DNA from: Adineta ricciae
Lineage: Eukaryota > Rotifera > Eurotatoria > Adinetida > Adinetidae
DNA: 64,000 nucleotides
Assembly: GCA_905250025.1 (NCBI GenBank)
Contig: CAJNOJ010000020.1
Span: forward strand, 248,001-312,000
Reading direction: 5' to 3'
Both the position numbers and the translations under genes were made by a program. Shown here in pieces: positions 49,601-60,595 of this stretch. Below the pieces are notes generated by a model. It was given only the letters and a program-made list of their open reading frames with translations, had not been told where the DNA came from and did no database searches. Within the stretch, counting starts at the first letter, position 1. Each line of letters opens with the position of its first letter.

Positions 49601-51627
49601 GAAGAAAACTTACTTATCCATTCGATCAGCCGGACGTTCAGCATCCTAAAGGACGAACAAACGAAGATTTATATTCTATAAGAAAAATGACTGATCAAAC
49701 AAACTTGTCCTGAGCCCAGTGTTTGTTGAGATGTTGACGAAACGATTGTATTCGATGTAACTCTTGTAACGAAAGTTGTTTTAATTGTTGTGGATGCTGT
49801 GACTGTTGTCGTCGTTGTTGTTGTGGGATTTTGTCTTGCGCGACGTTTATTCGCTTGACTCTGTTTACGCAATAGATTCTTGTAGTTTTCTGCTTTCTTT
49901 GTCATATAGTAAAACTGAACGCATTGCTCAGTTGTTTTATTTTCGAGAAATGCGGATATGTAGCCGAAATTTTTCGGCGATTGAGTAAATTTCTCAATGA
50001 AAATCTGTTTCTCTTCAGGTGTCCAATATGGCATTTTGGTTTGTTCTTTATAGAATGCAGCTGCATCGCCTTTGATCAAACCATTATTATTGAAATACTG
50101 ATGTTTACGTTGCCAACGATCGTACATGATTGGTGGAATGACGGACGACTTGCGCATCTTTTCATCCTCTTGTTCATCGCTCTCTTGTTCCGTGGAATTC
50201 GTAGTCGATTGAACTGGTTGATCCGTCGACGATGACAACGGATCTGTTGAAGTCTGCGCCGATTGTTTTTTCTCTTTATCTTCGCGTGCTTTACGTATTT
50301 CTGAAAATGTCTTCTCAAATGTTTCACGATATGTGGAAATATCTTTGGCTAAGATCGATTTTTCATCTTTTTCGATCGATTTTTGCCATTCTTCGTATGC
50401 TTGGTCATATTTTTCACTTTCAAATTTCGTTTGACACATGTAACGTTCGCGACTTTTCTTGAATAGATTTATCAAACGATTTTTCATTACATTCATGTAT
50501 CTAAATAGAGAAGAACTTAGCCATTAGATTTCCTAACGAGTAATATCTGCAAATCATCATACTGTGTGCGAATTTCGTCGATTGGTTCGAGATCACTTGG
50601 TTCATGGTACAATGGAATGGTTAAATCAATATTATTGTGCAATCGATTGAGAACCCTTTGACCATCTTCTGCTACTTTCTTTAAAATGTAAATACAACGA
50701 ATGAGTCATCTTAGACAGAGAATTTCGTTATTGCTATTTAGTCCTACAGTCCGTTTTGTTACTATTCATATCTTTATCTATGTCTTACAAATTCTTATCT
50801 GTTGAAAAATAAACGCTGGGTCGAGTCAGGTATACACTTATCTCACTGTTACTTGATAAGATTACAAATCTTACTCGGTTATCATGTAGAATTTTCTCAA
50901 TTAAAGTTTGTGAACCATTTGTTTTAAATAAATCATCTTGAGTATCGTTTTCATCTTCATCGGCTGCTGAACGATCTGCTTGACTCTTGATTTCACTCTA
51001 CATATGATGGAATAAATATCCAAAATGAAGTTATTTCCTTGTTTACCTGACTCAATCTTGCTCGATGAAGCTTTTTTATTGCTATTTGAATATCAGAGTC
51101 TAATTTCGATATTGAATTACGTATAATTGTTGAATCTCGCATATTTGAATCATTTTTCGGTTCTTCGAGACTGGGTGATATTGCTTCTGTTTGTGGTTGA
51201 TATAAAGCTTGTTCCTAAACAAGTAAACACATTTCTACACATTGATCCGCATTAATAGACATCGAGTCAAACCTTTTTCACATCAATCGATAGTGGTATT
51301 GTTGCTGAATATCGTGACCGTTTTGAATGTTCATCGGTATGTGTTCCCATTGAAGCCGGTCCTCCCAATGAGAAAGCATACGGCGTTAGAGAATTTCGAT
51401 CTGGACTAGTGAAGTGATTGTGATAACTAGCAAGTAGAGATGGTCGACGATGATTTAATCCCATCGAGTTATCAACATTTGGATTGGTACTGTAACGAAC
51501 ATCACGCTAGAAAAATTACATCATGGCTATTCGAGTATGCAAGGAAAGTGTAGATGAAGTTTACTGGTTGAAAATTGTTTGGATAAGCATATTGAGCTGC
51601 TGACATATACGGTGATTGTCCAGACAT
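43669..51627 (-). CDS. NCOR1: Nuclear receptor co-repressor, NCoR/SMRTER family
   Basis: NCoR proteins bridge unliganded nuclear receptors to HDAC3/TBL1/GPS2 repression complexes. The gene has about 20 exons with short introns from the ATG at 51627 (MSGQSPYMSAAQ). In order: a coiled-coil (ISKLDSDIQIAIKKLHRARL); LIEKILHDNR; IPLYHEPSDLEPIDE; the long helical block KKSRERYMCQTKFESEKYDQ; SVIPPIMYDRWQRKHQYFNN; and SANT1, the deacetylase-activating domain (YWTPEEKQIFIEKFTQSPKN, CVQFYYMTKKAENYKNLLRK; about 49860-50025). SANT2 follows (WTEAEAEAFTQALDKFNHDW, SCRAFYLKQCK; about 48845-48995), then a long Q/H/P/S-rich disordered region with a polyglutamine tract (48061-48160). The last exon is Ser/Thr/Pro-rich (SLKKRLISEYELEQ). 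A clear CoRNR box for receptor binding is not visible to me. No disruption seen. Confidence 0.9.
48061..48160 (-). repeat. Polyglutamine-coding tract in NCoR
   Basis: CTG/TTG-rich repeats on the plus strand encode interrupted glutamine runs (QQQQQQAYLQQQQQQQQ) in the NCoR-like protein. Length variation between alleles is likely. Confidence 0.75.
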
Positions 51628-52690
51628 GTTCAATTAATATTCATTATCATCTATTTGAGACTATTTTGAAACTAAGAATAACATTAACAGAATGGATGAA
51701 AAACGTAAATAAGAAGAGTGTGTATGTTAGAAGAGGAAAAACATGGAGAATGAATGATAAAATGAAGAAAAAAAATCAACGTTTGTTATATTTTTCAAAT
51801 GATAAACAACATCATAATTACAATGATTCGTCACGCCTATGAATATACTCATGTATCTACGGTAATACAAACGAGTGGCGACACAATACCTCCAAAGAAA
51901 ATAAAATCCAACAGCTTGATTAGTTAGGTCACAGAGGTTGATTTTCATTCGTTCGATACTTGAGACGAATTGTAATGAAGGAATAGAGGGCGCTGTGAAG
52001 CAAGGTATTCTTCAGGCAAAGATAAAAACTAGATGTGCATGTGTGTTCTATTTTCGCATTTGATAAATATTTGTTCGGAAAAAAGAAAACGAGATTTATC
52101 AGGTATTAATTTCAGTTTTATTGCGACTGTTGAAGTGTTTGTCGTATAGTTTGATATGATCAAAGTCAAAAATAGAAAGCATCTGTTTATCTGTTCATGA
52201 CATTTTATCAAATGCAGAGATGACAGCATCTCTATATGAATGATTTCGGCAAATGAATTAAAATTTCTCGAAGGTGGATTCGTTCGTTTTAATGCTTAAT
52301 GTCATGCCTTATTAACTATTAAAAATCAACGCCATTCTAACCACACTATATGCACTATTGGATAAGCGTGGTGTAGTTGATGTAGAATTCAAATACAGTT
52401 TTTCTTTTTGTATATAATACACGCTTGACAGCGCACTCTTCTCTTTTAACATGAGTCACAAGCTCCTTTCGAGTCAAACGCTGTATAGTAACTATTTATA
52501 GAATGCATACAATCTGACAATGAAACGCATCTGGTATGGAAGATTAAAGTATCTAAAAAAGAAACACAGGATTAACAAAACTTAGCTAACCGATTTCGGG
52601 TCATGAGTCCCCTTCTAAAGTCAACACAGAACATCGACGCATATTGTCTGGTAATCCCAACTATGGTTGAAGAGTTAAAATGTCGAAGGG
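51628..52690. other. Intergenic region upstream of NCoR
   Basis: Upstream region of the NCoR-like gene. TATATAATA near 52413 and an AP-1-like TGAGTCA near 52453 are visible, but no gene is attached to them that I can support. Confidence 0.4.
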
Positions 52691-52698
52691 TATAAATA
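52691..52698 (+). promoter_or_regulatory. TATA box candidate
   Basis: GGGTATAAATAGC is a good TATA match on the plus strand, about 58 bases before the ATG of the small candidate gene at 52749. Weak on its own. Confidence 0.3.
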
Positions 52699-52748
52699 GC
52701 AAAAAATTAGAATGTCGAAAACAGTGAAAAGTATGGCAATAATGATGC

Positions 52749-53059
52749 ATGAGTAGGAGTGAAGGTGAAGATGATTTATTTTTTCAAACTATACTGTTCT
52801 CAGCATATCTAGCTTTGAAAGTTAGTATCATTTGTGCTTTCGATGTTTTGAATTTGCGACATTTTCTCTTTCGACCTTAGATGGGCGTATCGCATATCTC
52901 ACTTATCTGAAAGTAGTTCTTTGTCGAAATCGTTTAGTGAACTATCAACTGGGTGCAATTTGGAAATGCTACGGAGAAGTCCAAAATCAAAATAATTCTT
53001 GTCAAGCACCGCTAATTAAAAATCAGCTGAAACAAAATCATGTAAGAAAAGTTTTGTAG
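52749..53059 (+). CDS. Candidate small two-exon gene, unrecognised
   Basis: A possible small gene: exon 1 at 52749-52764 (MSRSE and one base), a GT..AG intron of 116 bases, and exon 2 at 52881-53059. Together they make 65 codons in frame. The product would be a basic 64-residue protein (DGRIAYLTYLKVVLCRNRLV, YQLGAIWKCYGEVQ). A TATA box lies just upstream. I recognise no homologue, and an open frame of this length can arise by chance, so this is only a candidate. Confidence 0.22.
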
Positions 53060-53150
53060 TTTGTCAGTAAACTATTCTTTATAACCATAGTAAAAAAAGT
53101 TATCTAAAATAAGTTCTCTTCGTCATCCGGTTCTTTCGTATCACATGTGT

Positions 53151-55151
53151 TTAAATATAATCAAATAGTAAATTTCGTGCACGCAGTCTCTTATCATTTT
53201 GTACCCGTTCGATTTCTTTGTTTGTAAGCAGTACTTCTGGGTGAGTTTTGAACGTTCGACGATACGCGCGAATCAGCGTATGGATTGCAGTACCCAGCTC
53301 TTGCAATGCTTCTCTTCCTTTTTTGGGATTCGATGCCAAACAATGTGCCAGACCAATACGACCTTTACCTATATCTGGATGATTGTGCGGTAAACATTGA
53401 TTTTGTATTGAGAGAACTTCTCGAAAAATCTTTTCTGCTTCACTGAAATTATCTTTAGCGAAATGAACATAGCCAATCGCGATCAGTGATTTAGCGACAT
53501 CGGGATGAATCTCGGGTACGCTTCTGTGTAAAATATCACGTGCAGAAGTGAAATATTTCAATGCCTCTTCAGTCTTTTGAGTGACAATAAACTCAATGAA
53601 TCCAAGAGCAATAGCTGCGCGAGCTCCGACGATATCATCGTTCGCGTCCGAATAGATTTTCGTTAGTAGAAGTTTCCCTTTGCCAATATTATCACTGGAT
53701 GTTAGAAGATGAACATAAGCACGCAACAAATTGGCTGAATGAGAATCCTCCGGCAATTGTTGCAGATAGTCAGAGGCTTTTTGACAAAGATTTTGACGTA
53801 GGGTAACTTCAGCTAATTCTTCGTAATGGGTGGTATTTTCGAACCATTTTTCTGCTTGGGTATATAAACCTTTATAGATGAGGATTCTTCCAAATGCTCG
53901 ATGAGTATCATCTAGATTCCTCAAAGACTGCGAATAGTTTTCGTAGAGATCCTGTGTTGCTTGATTTCGATTCAATGTTGGAGATAAACTCAGACCGACT
54001 AGCCAACACGAATCATTTCCGTCCATGAGTTCAACTTTAATTATTCGATGTCGTGACCCACACCAAAATAGAACGCGATCTTTGTCCAATTCACCGTAGG
54101 GAATAGTAAATTGAGTATCTTTGTCGATATTGATTTCGAAGATAACTCTGTGCTTCACATGATCATCGATTTTTACATCGACAAATTTGGCAGCGTCGTG
54201 CATATTTGTATAAGCTAGAAGAATTTCATTGCATATGATAAATTCACCTATACGTTGTTTGATCTTGTCAAGTTCACCTGTCCTCACCCATGTACCATAA
54301 TAAACGGTCCGTGTGGATGAGTTTGCATTGAATTGGTTATGTTTAACAGTCAATTGTTCATAAAAAATTCGAATAAACCAACGTAATGCCCACAACTCAA
54401 TCAAATGAGTTGCATTTAAATGAACATAGCATAGATCGGGTTTATACCAGTTTTCAAGCGGTATATCCACTTGAAAATGGTCATCTACCTCTCCAACGCT
54501 CGCAGTTGTTGCATGATTTTGACAGTACTTTTTAAAGTCGTCAACGCCATCGTCATCATTAGCTGGCTTTTTAACTAGTAGTTGAAGTGCAAGCTGATCG
54601 TGAAGGTTAGCGCCAGTTGTGAAGCGTTCTGTTAGTTTGGAAACAAATTCTTCTCGAGGTGGCTCTGGTTCTTGCTCTTGAGGTGACTCAACTTCCATCG
54701 TTGGATGTTCATGCTGAGGTTGATGGTGGGCTGGTTTTTCAGGCGGCTTCAAATCTTTCTGTATACACTCAAATATTTTACCAAAATCCGACTCGACGCA
54801 CCGAACTTTATCACACAATTGTGCCCATTGATTATGTCTGACGGTGTCCATGCAATAGACATAAATAGATTTTATTTGATTCAATGGTTGGAGACGATTT
54901 GGCACATACATTTGTCCGTATTTCCCTGAAACGAGCATCGATATACATGCTGGTTCACCATCCGCCGATTCAACCAATTCCAGACATTCCAGAGGCTGGT
55001 TAAAGCACAAGACTTGTTTGAAAAGAGAAAGAAATATTCCCTTTGCGTCTGGATCTTGAAGAGCATTATCATCCAACCAAACGAGAGCTAGTCCGTTTTG
55101 GTTAGATGCTTGTTTGTCTGTTGTTTTATAGGTTGTTGACGCTTCTGCCAT
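53151..55151 (-). CDS. ADP-ribosyltransferase-like/TPR protein, probably catalytically dead
   Basis: A single-exon 666-residue protein. Residues about 20-140 (LALVWLDDNALQD, SMLVSGKYGQMYVPNRL, IKSIYVYCMDTVRHNQWAQL) match the N-terminal module of the ART-TPR proteins that are abundant in bdelloids. Residues about 230-400 correspond to the arginine-specific mono-ADP-ribosyltransferase fold (VYYGTWVRTGE, HRVIFEINIDKD, LDKDRVLFWCGSRHRIIKVE). The R-S-E triad is not complete: the usual YRG is YYG, the STS loop reads LLAYTN, and the ExE position before LF is DKDR. Residues about 430-620 are kinesin-light-chain-type TPRs (EIHPDVAKSLIAIGYVHFAK, EAEKIFREVLSIQ, HNHPDIGKGRIGLAHCL). A binding or scaffold role with lost enzyme activity is my inference. 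One long exon in an intron-dense region suggests retroposition or a foreign origin of the family. Confidence 0.75.
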   Translation of the reverse strand: MAEASTTYKTTDKQASNQNGLALVWLDDNALQDPDAKGIFLSLFKQVLCFNQPLECLELVESADGEPACISMLVSGKYGQMYVPNRLQPLNQIKSIYVYCMDTVRHNQWAQLCDKVRCVESDFGKIFECIQKDLKPPEKPAHHQPQHEHPTMEVESPQEQEPEPPREEFVSKLTERFTTGANLHDQLALQLLVKKPANDDDGVDDFKKYCQNHATTASVGEVDDHFQVDIPLENWYKPDLCYVHLNATHLIELWALRWFIRIFYEQLTVKHNQFNANSSTRTVYYGTWVRTGELDKIKQRIGEFIICNEILLAYTNMHDAAKFVDVKIDDHVKHRVIFEINIDKDTQFTIPYGELDKDRVLFWCGSRHRIIKVELMDGNDSCWLVGLSLSPTLNRNQATQDLYENYSQSLRNLDDTHRAFGRILIYKGLYTQAEKWFENTTHYEELAEVTLRQNLCQKASDYLQQLPEDSHSANLLRAYVHLLTSSDNIGKGKLLLTKIYSDANDDIVGARAAIALGFIEFIVTQKTEEALKYFTSARDILHRSVPEIHPDVAKSLIAIGYVHFAKDNFSEAEKIFREVLSIQNQCLPHNHPDIGKGRIGLAHCLASNPKKGREALQELGTAIHTLIRAYRRTFKTHPEVLLTNKEIERVQNDKRLRARNLLFDYI

Positions 55152-55752
55152 CTAATCCTGACGATTTTCCAACTTGGTTTAAAGTAAAGCGACAAAATAT
55201 GACTTGACTGTTTTTTCTCTTCTTCCTTGTCGTAGCGTTGTTGTTGTTTTTCGTCGGATAGAAGGTATCGTCTTTTTTACTCCTTTTCTTTCTTTTCTTC
55301 ATCTTATTTTTCACCATGAAACCTTTCTCCAGAAAAACAAACTCCACAAAAGAAAAAGGAATATGATTAGTTTTTTCAAGCAGCATATGTAAGAAAAACC
55401 TAGGCGATTTCGACCAAAAACGTTGATAAGACAATAGCTTCATTCGCTGTTCATTCACGCATAAATCTGACTAAATGCTTCATATCCGTCTCAGTCTATA
55501 ATGAGAACGCTACTCACATAGGTCCTCTTCGAAAGAAACAGCACTGCTTTCATTGCTTGTCTATGTTTTGTCGTTCTGTACTAGTCACTGTTTATTGCAA
55601 CATCATATTATATGATGTGCAGAAAGTGCGAAGACGAACGTTCGAGTATGTGAATACACGTGTACCTGTACGCATATATATGTGCACGTGTGCCTTTTAA
55701 TAGATGACAATTTAGTATTTAATATTGTTTCAATTTCGTGTGATAGAAAAAA
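55152..55752. other. Divergent region between ART-TPR gene and first P450
   Basis: Divergent upstream region for both genes. It contains CACGTG-type E-boxes near 55656-55690 in a purine/pyrimidine-alternating stretch (GTACCTGTACGCATATATAT). A TGTGATAG acceptor-like site sits just before the P450 ATG. No gene seen. Confidence 0.45.
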
Positions 55753-57551
55753 ATGTTCTTAACATTCATTCTTATTTCGGTTGTCGTATGTTTGACTGTT
55801 CTGTATCTATGGACAACAAACAATGCTTACGATTATTTCAAACGTCATGGTATTCCGGGACCGCCACATCGGTTCTTCTTTGGACATTACAAAGAATTTT
55901 GGGGAACAAAATCGTTTTCAATCATGATTCAGCAGTGGACAAAGCAGTACGGGTCTGTTTATGGTTTATTCATGGGTACGAAGCCGATGTATGTTGTATC
56001 GGACGTCGATTTCATTCAGGAAGTTTACATTAAACAATTTTCATCGTTCCACACGCGACTCGTACCGAGTATTTTACGTGTACGCACCGACAGTAATATC
56101 CATCTATTTCGTGCTACTGGAGACTCATGGCGTCGTCAACGACATATTATTAATCCGACATTTTCATCTGGAAAATTGAAATTGATGTCCCCATTAGTAG
56201 ATGGTTGCATCGATGCCCTGCTGACAAAGTTATCTGAAGAGGTAACGAATGAGCATACAGAAATAAATATTTATGAAATGTACAAGAGATTGACTATGGA
56301 TGTAATTTGTAAGCATTGAAATTATTTATATCGACACAATAACTTTTATTTTCTTCGGATTAAGGTCGTTGTGCATTTGGCATTGATACAGATATGCAAA
56401 ATGATCCAAACAATATGTATCTACAAAAATCAGCTGAGGTTTTCAAATCAGACGTCGAACAAATGGTACTTTTTAAGATATGTAGTGTGATGCCCATCTT
56501 CGCGAAGCCTATACATGATGTTATATTTGGCATTCAACGTATCCAGAAAGCATTTACCCATTCGATTCCGATTCTGAGCAATTTTGAACCACATCCAGCT
56601 CAATGGCTGCTCCAACGTCTAGACGAAGTACTTCAACTTCGCTATCAGTCTATGTCAAATCCACAAAAGCGCATTGACTTATTACAACTGATGATCGATG
56701 CAGCACGTGACACTAAGACTTTGGTATGTATATAGATCCATTTGACTATTATCTGACGTCAATTATACTTTTCCGAATATCGAAATAATATTTATCAATG
56801 GTACTCGCCTTCTTTTAGAATGAAACAGAAGGACATGGCGAATTAAAAGTGTTGAAACTCAGTGAAATCATTCCTAACATTTTCTTATTCATGATTGCTG
56901 GTTATGAAACAACATCGACTGCTCTGGCTTATTCGACCTATGTACTTGCTACACATCCTGACATTCAACGACAGCTTTTCAGTGAGATCGATCAGCATCG
57001 CATCGACCACAATGATCACGACGCTGTTTATGATACAGCAATGAATCTGACTTATCTCGATTTATTTGTCCGTGAAGTACTTCGTATGTATCCTATAACC
57101 AGTAAAGCGATGGCACGTGAATGTAACACAACCACTACAGTTTGCGGTCACACTATCGAAGAAGGTTCGTTTATTTTGAAACCTTTTCCCTGCCCTCACC
57201 CACCCTATCTGATCTATGCTTCGTCTTCTTTCAGGTAGTGTAATTCAGCCTGATGTTTTCACCATTCACTACAATTCTGAGCTGTGGGGCCCAGAAGATC
57301 CAAACATCTTCTATCCAGAAAGACATGCCGAGAAACGACATCCGGCTGCATGGATACCATTCGGTATTGGCCCGAGAATTTGTATTGGTATGCGATTTGC
57401 ACTGATGGAACTGAAGATGTGTTTAATTCGACTATTGAGAGAATATGAGATCGTGGCCAGTGATCGAATCGAAGAAGGATTTCGACGAGAGGAAAGACTG
57501 GTCATTCAACCAGATGCGATATTTGTCAAATTACAAAAACGTTCTTCTTAA
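55753..57551 (+). CDS. Cytochrome P450, CYP3-clan-like, first tandem copy
   Basis: A haem monooxygenase anchored in the ER by its N-terminal helix ([20 protein letters not shown]). Exons: 55753-56308, about 56366-56723, 56819-57165 and 57236-57551, in consistent phases. Motifs: proline-rich hinge [17 protein letters not shown]; helix [20 protein letters not shown]-helix [10 protein letters not shown] with the oxygen-binding Thr; K-helix EVLR; PERF-like YPER; and haem loop [10 protein letters not shown] with the cysteine ligand. The CYP3 clan (3A/thromboxane-synthase-like) fits best, suggesting oxidation of lipids or foreign compounds. The substrate is unknown. The second copy starts about 520 bases downstream. 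Parts of the last two exons and the intron between them are almost identical to that copy, while the rest differs strongly. Confidence 0.9.
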
Positions 57552-58068
57552 AATTTTTTAACTTAATGTATACTACGTTCTCATAAAAAAATAGTTTTGT
57601 TTTCGTCCATGCATACTGTTTCTATTCACTGCAATATATAATTACATTTCTAGATCACCCGTCGACATCATATATCATTTATCTTTCGATACTTTCATGA
57701 AAAGAAATTTCGATAGAAAATAATCCCTTGATATACTTATTTTCTTCGTTCGAAGGTGATAGTACTAAACATGCACTAAACGACCAGACGAAGTAATTCA
57801 TTTGGACGTCCTTTTCACTTTTCCCATTTCTAGGTCAGACATTCTTTCATTTAAAACGAAGAAGAAGAAAATAGCGACTTCACGTGAATCCATCGCCTAT
57901 ACAAACCAAGAATTTATTCTACTTGTCGATCTTATCGGTAATTCGTTTACCATCGTTCTATATATTAAAATTCATGTCCTTCAAGTGCAGTGCAGTGCAC
58001 TTTGTTGACTGATACGAAATTAGACGCTTGTGGTCCCCGGCAGTTATACCCATCCTAACTATTTCAGC
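57552..58068. other. Spacer between the two P450 genes
   Basis: 3'UTR of the first P450 and promoter of the second. AT-rich; no gene or repeat recognised. Confidence 0.5.
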
Positions 58069-59822
58069 ATGTTATGTACTATTGTCCTCTTAACCTGCTT
58101 TCTGTGTTTAATTATTACATACCTCTGGATGACAAATCATTCCTATGGTTATTTCAAACGTCATGGCATTCCGACACCGCCACATCGTTTCTTCTTCGGA
58201 CATTATAAAGACCTATGGGCAACGAAATCATTTTCAATTACACTGCAACAGTGGACGAAAAAGTACGGATCTATTTACGGTCTATTTCTGGGAACGAAGC
58301 CGATGTACGTTGTATCGAATGTTGATTTTCTTCAAGAGATTTATATCAAACAGTTTTCATCATTTCATTCACGACACCTGCCGATTATCCTACGACTTCA
58401 AACTGGCCATAAAGTTCATCTTTTCAGTGCTATCGGCGCAAGATGGCGACGACAACGACATGTGATTAATCCAACATTTACAGCTGGGAAAATGAAATTA
58501 ATGTCTTCATTAGTATCTGAATGCATAGAAACAATGACGCAGAAGCTCTTTTCTGTCATTCAAAGTCAACCAATCGAATTGAATATCTATCAGTTGTACA
58601 AACGAATGACCATGGACGTCATATGTATGTGAGAATCCCTGATTGAAGTGTGACGAACTTCTTGTATTTAGGCCGCTGCGCATTTGGTATTGATACTGAC
58701 ATGCAAAATGATACGGAGAACATATATTTAAAGAAATCCGCTGGAGCATTTGAGTTAGACATCGAGCAATTGTTGATCGTGAAACTGACGAATTTATTGC
58801 CAATTTTTAGTCAGCCTTTCCGTTATTTTTATCTTTTTCAAATTGGTATTCGCCGTGTATTGATAAGATTGATTCCATTTTTGAAGGATTACATTGAAGA
58901 AACGCCAGGCTCATGGCTGACTAATCGTGTCAGAGATGTGGTTAACCTTCGAAAACAATCACCAACGAAACGTATCGATCTGTTACAATTGATGATTGAT
59001 GCTTCCACCGATGGAGACGTCAAAGTAGGCCAAATCTACTTCATATGAGATACAGTTCGATATCTCGCATTCTTTCCTGTCTATAGGATAATGTTGATGA
59101 ACAATTGATGCCAAAAGTTTTACATGCGGACGAAGTTATAAGCAACGTTTTTCTCTTTATGATTGCTGGCTATGAAACAACATCGACTGCTTTGGCCTAC
59201 TCGACCTATGTCCTCGCAACAAAGCCGCTTATTCAACAACGACTACGTAAAGAGATCGATCAGATCGATTGGAAAGATGACAACAAAGAAGCTACCTATG
59301 ATCTAGCTGTTAATCTTCCATATCTTGATTTATTTATACGTGAAGTACTTCGCATGTATCCCGTTGGAACTAAAGGACTGACGCGTGAATGTAACACAAC
59401 CACTACAGTTTGCGATCACACTATCGAAGAAGGTTCGTTTATTTTGAAACCTTTTCCCTGCCCTCACCCACTCTATCTGATCTGTTCTTCGTCTTCTTTC
59501 AGGTAGTGTAATTCAGCCTGATGTTTTCACCATTCACTACGATCCTGAACTGTGGGGCCCAGAAGATCCAAACATCTTCTATCCAGAAAGACATGCCGAA
59601 AAACGACATCCGGCTGCATGGATGCCGTTTGGAATTGGTCCACGAAGTTGTATAGGAATACGGTTTGCACTGATGGAACTGAAGATGTGTTTAATTCGAC
59701 TATTGAGAGAATATGAGATCTTGGCCAGTGATCGACTCGAAGAAGGATTTCGACGAGAGGAAAGACTGGTCATTCAACCAGATGCGATATACATTAAACT
59801 GAAAAAATGTTCTACTGCATGA
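58069..59822 (+). CDS. Cytochrome P450, CYP3-clan-like, second tandem copy
   Basis: The paralogue of the preceding gene has the same exon structure. N-terminal anchor MLCTIVLLTCFLCLIITYLW, hinge [17 protein letters not shown], helix C WRRQRHVINPTFTAGKMK, I-helix [11 protein letters not shown]-helix EVLR, YPER and haem loop FGIGPRSCIG are all present, so it should be active. The ATG at 58069 is used because the frame above it has only GTG. Substrate-recognition regions differ from the first copy, so specificity may have diverged. AATAAA at 59871-59876 is the probable poly(A) signal. The terminal exons carry two tracts nearly identical to the first copy at a constant offset of 2,268 bases, separated by a diverged patch covering the haem loop. 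Confidence 0.9.
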
Positions 59823-60595
59823 AAATGAAATGAGTTATATGATTTAGAGTTTTTTTTTATAAGAAAATCCAATAAATTATTAATTCCTAACTATACCTTC
59901 ATCTCTATCGCGAGCAGTTTATATTGGTCTTGTGTAATCGAACTGTTGTTTCAAGTTTGTAAAACATCAGGAGAATAAGTTATCGCTCCATAACGTTTAT
60001 TTCAATCATATTCCCTATTCAATATAAATTCGCCTTGAAAAGATAACGTTAGCACCATAATTTCTTCTCTTTGAAAGTTGAAGAAAAATTTCACGCTATC
60101 TCATCCTTTTATTCTCGAGTGAAATCAAATCTATAATTCTTTTCCATTGTGCAGTCTTTTCAATGTGCCAAATGGTTACCTTGTCCCATCTGTTCCATCC
60201 TCAATGTCAGTGAACATTAAAAAAATTATTGCAAATTTCCTCATCAACTGAAATCAGCGTTCAATATATATATATATACGTGAAGACGACCTACCTATAG
60301 ATTTATTTCTTTTCAATAAGATTCTCTTCAATATTTGATATTCTTCGATACATCCATGCATCTGTTCGGTCACATTCGTTCTTCCATTTGAAACGATGAA
60401 CTCTTGACCAACATTTTTTTCTCTCTCCTTTCTCTCTTCATTCTTTTTTTTTCTTCTTTCTTCTTATTCTTACGTTCTTTTAACACAGACAATATTCTCT
60501 ACCAGCTCGCATTCTTCAGTTTAACTTTCTTTTTCTTTTCCATAATTCTATACACAAGTGTAACAAAGCCGTATTGTCTTTTCTGATCACGCACA
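59823..60595. other. Intergenic region before the LRR membrane-protein gene
   Basis: Contains the second P450's poly(A) signal (59871-59876), a short (AT)n run near 60264-60280 and long pyrimidine-rich stretches (about 60410-60475). No gene seen. Confidence 0.5.
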
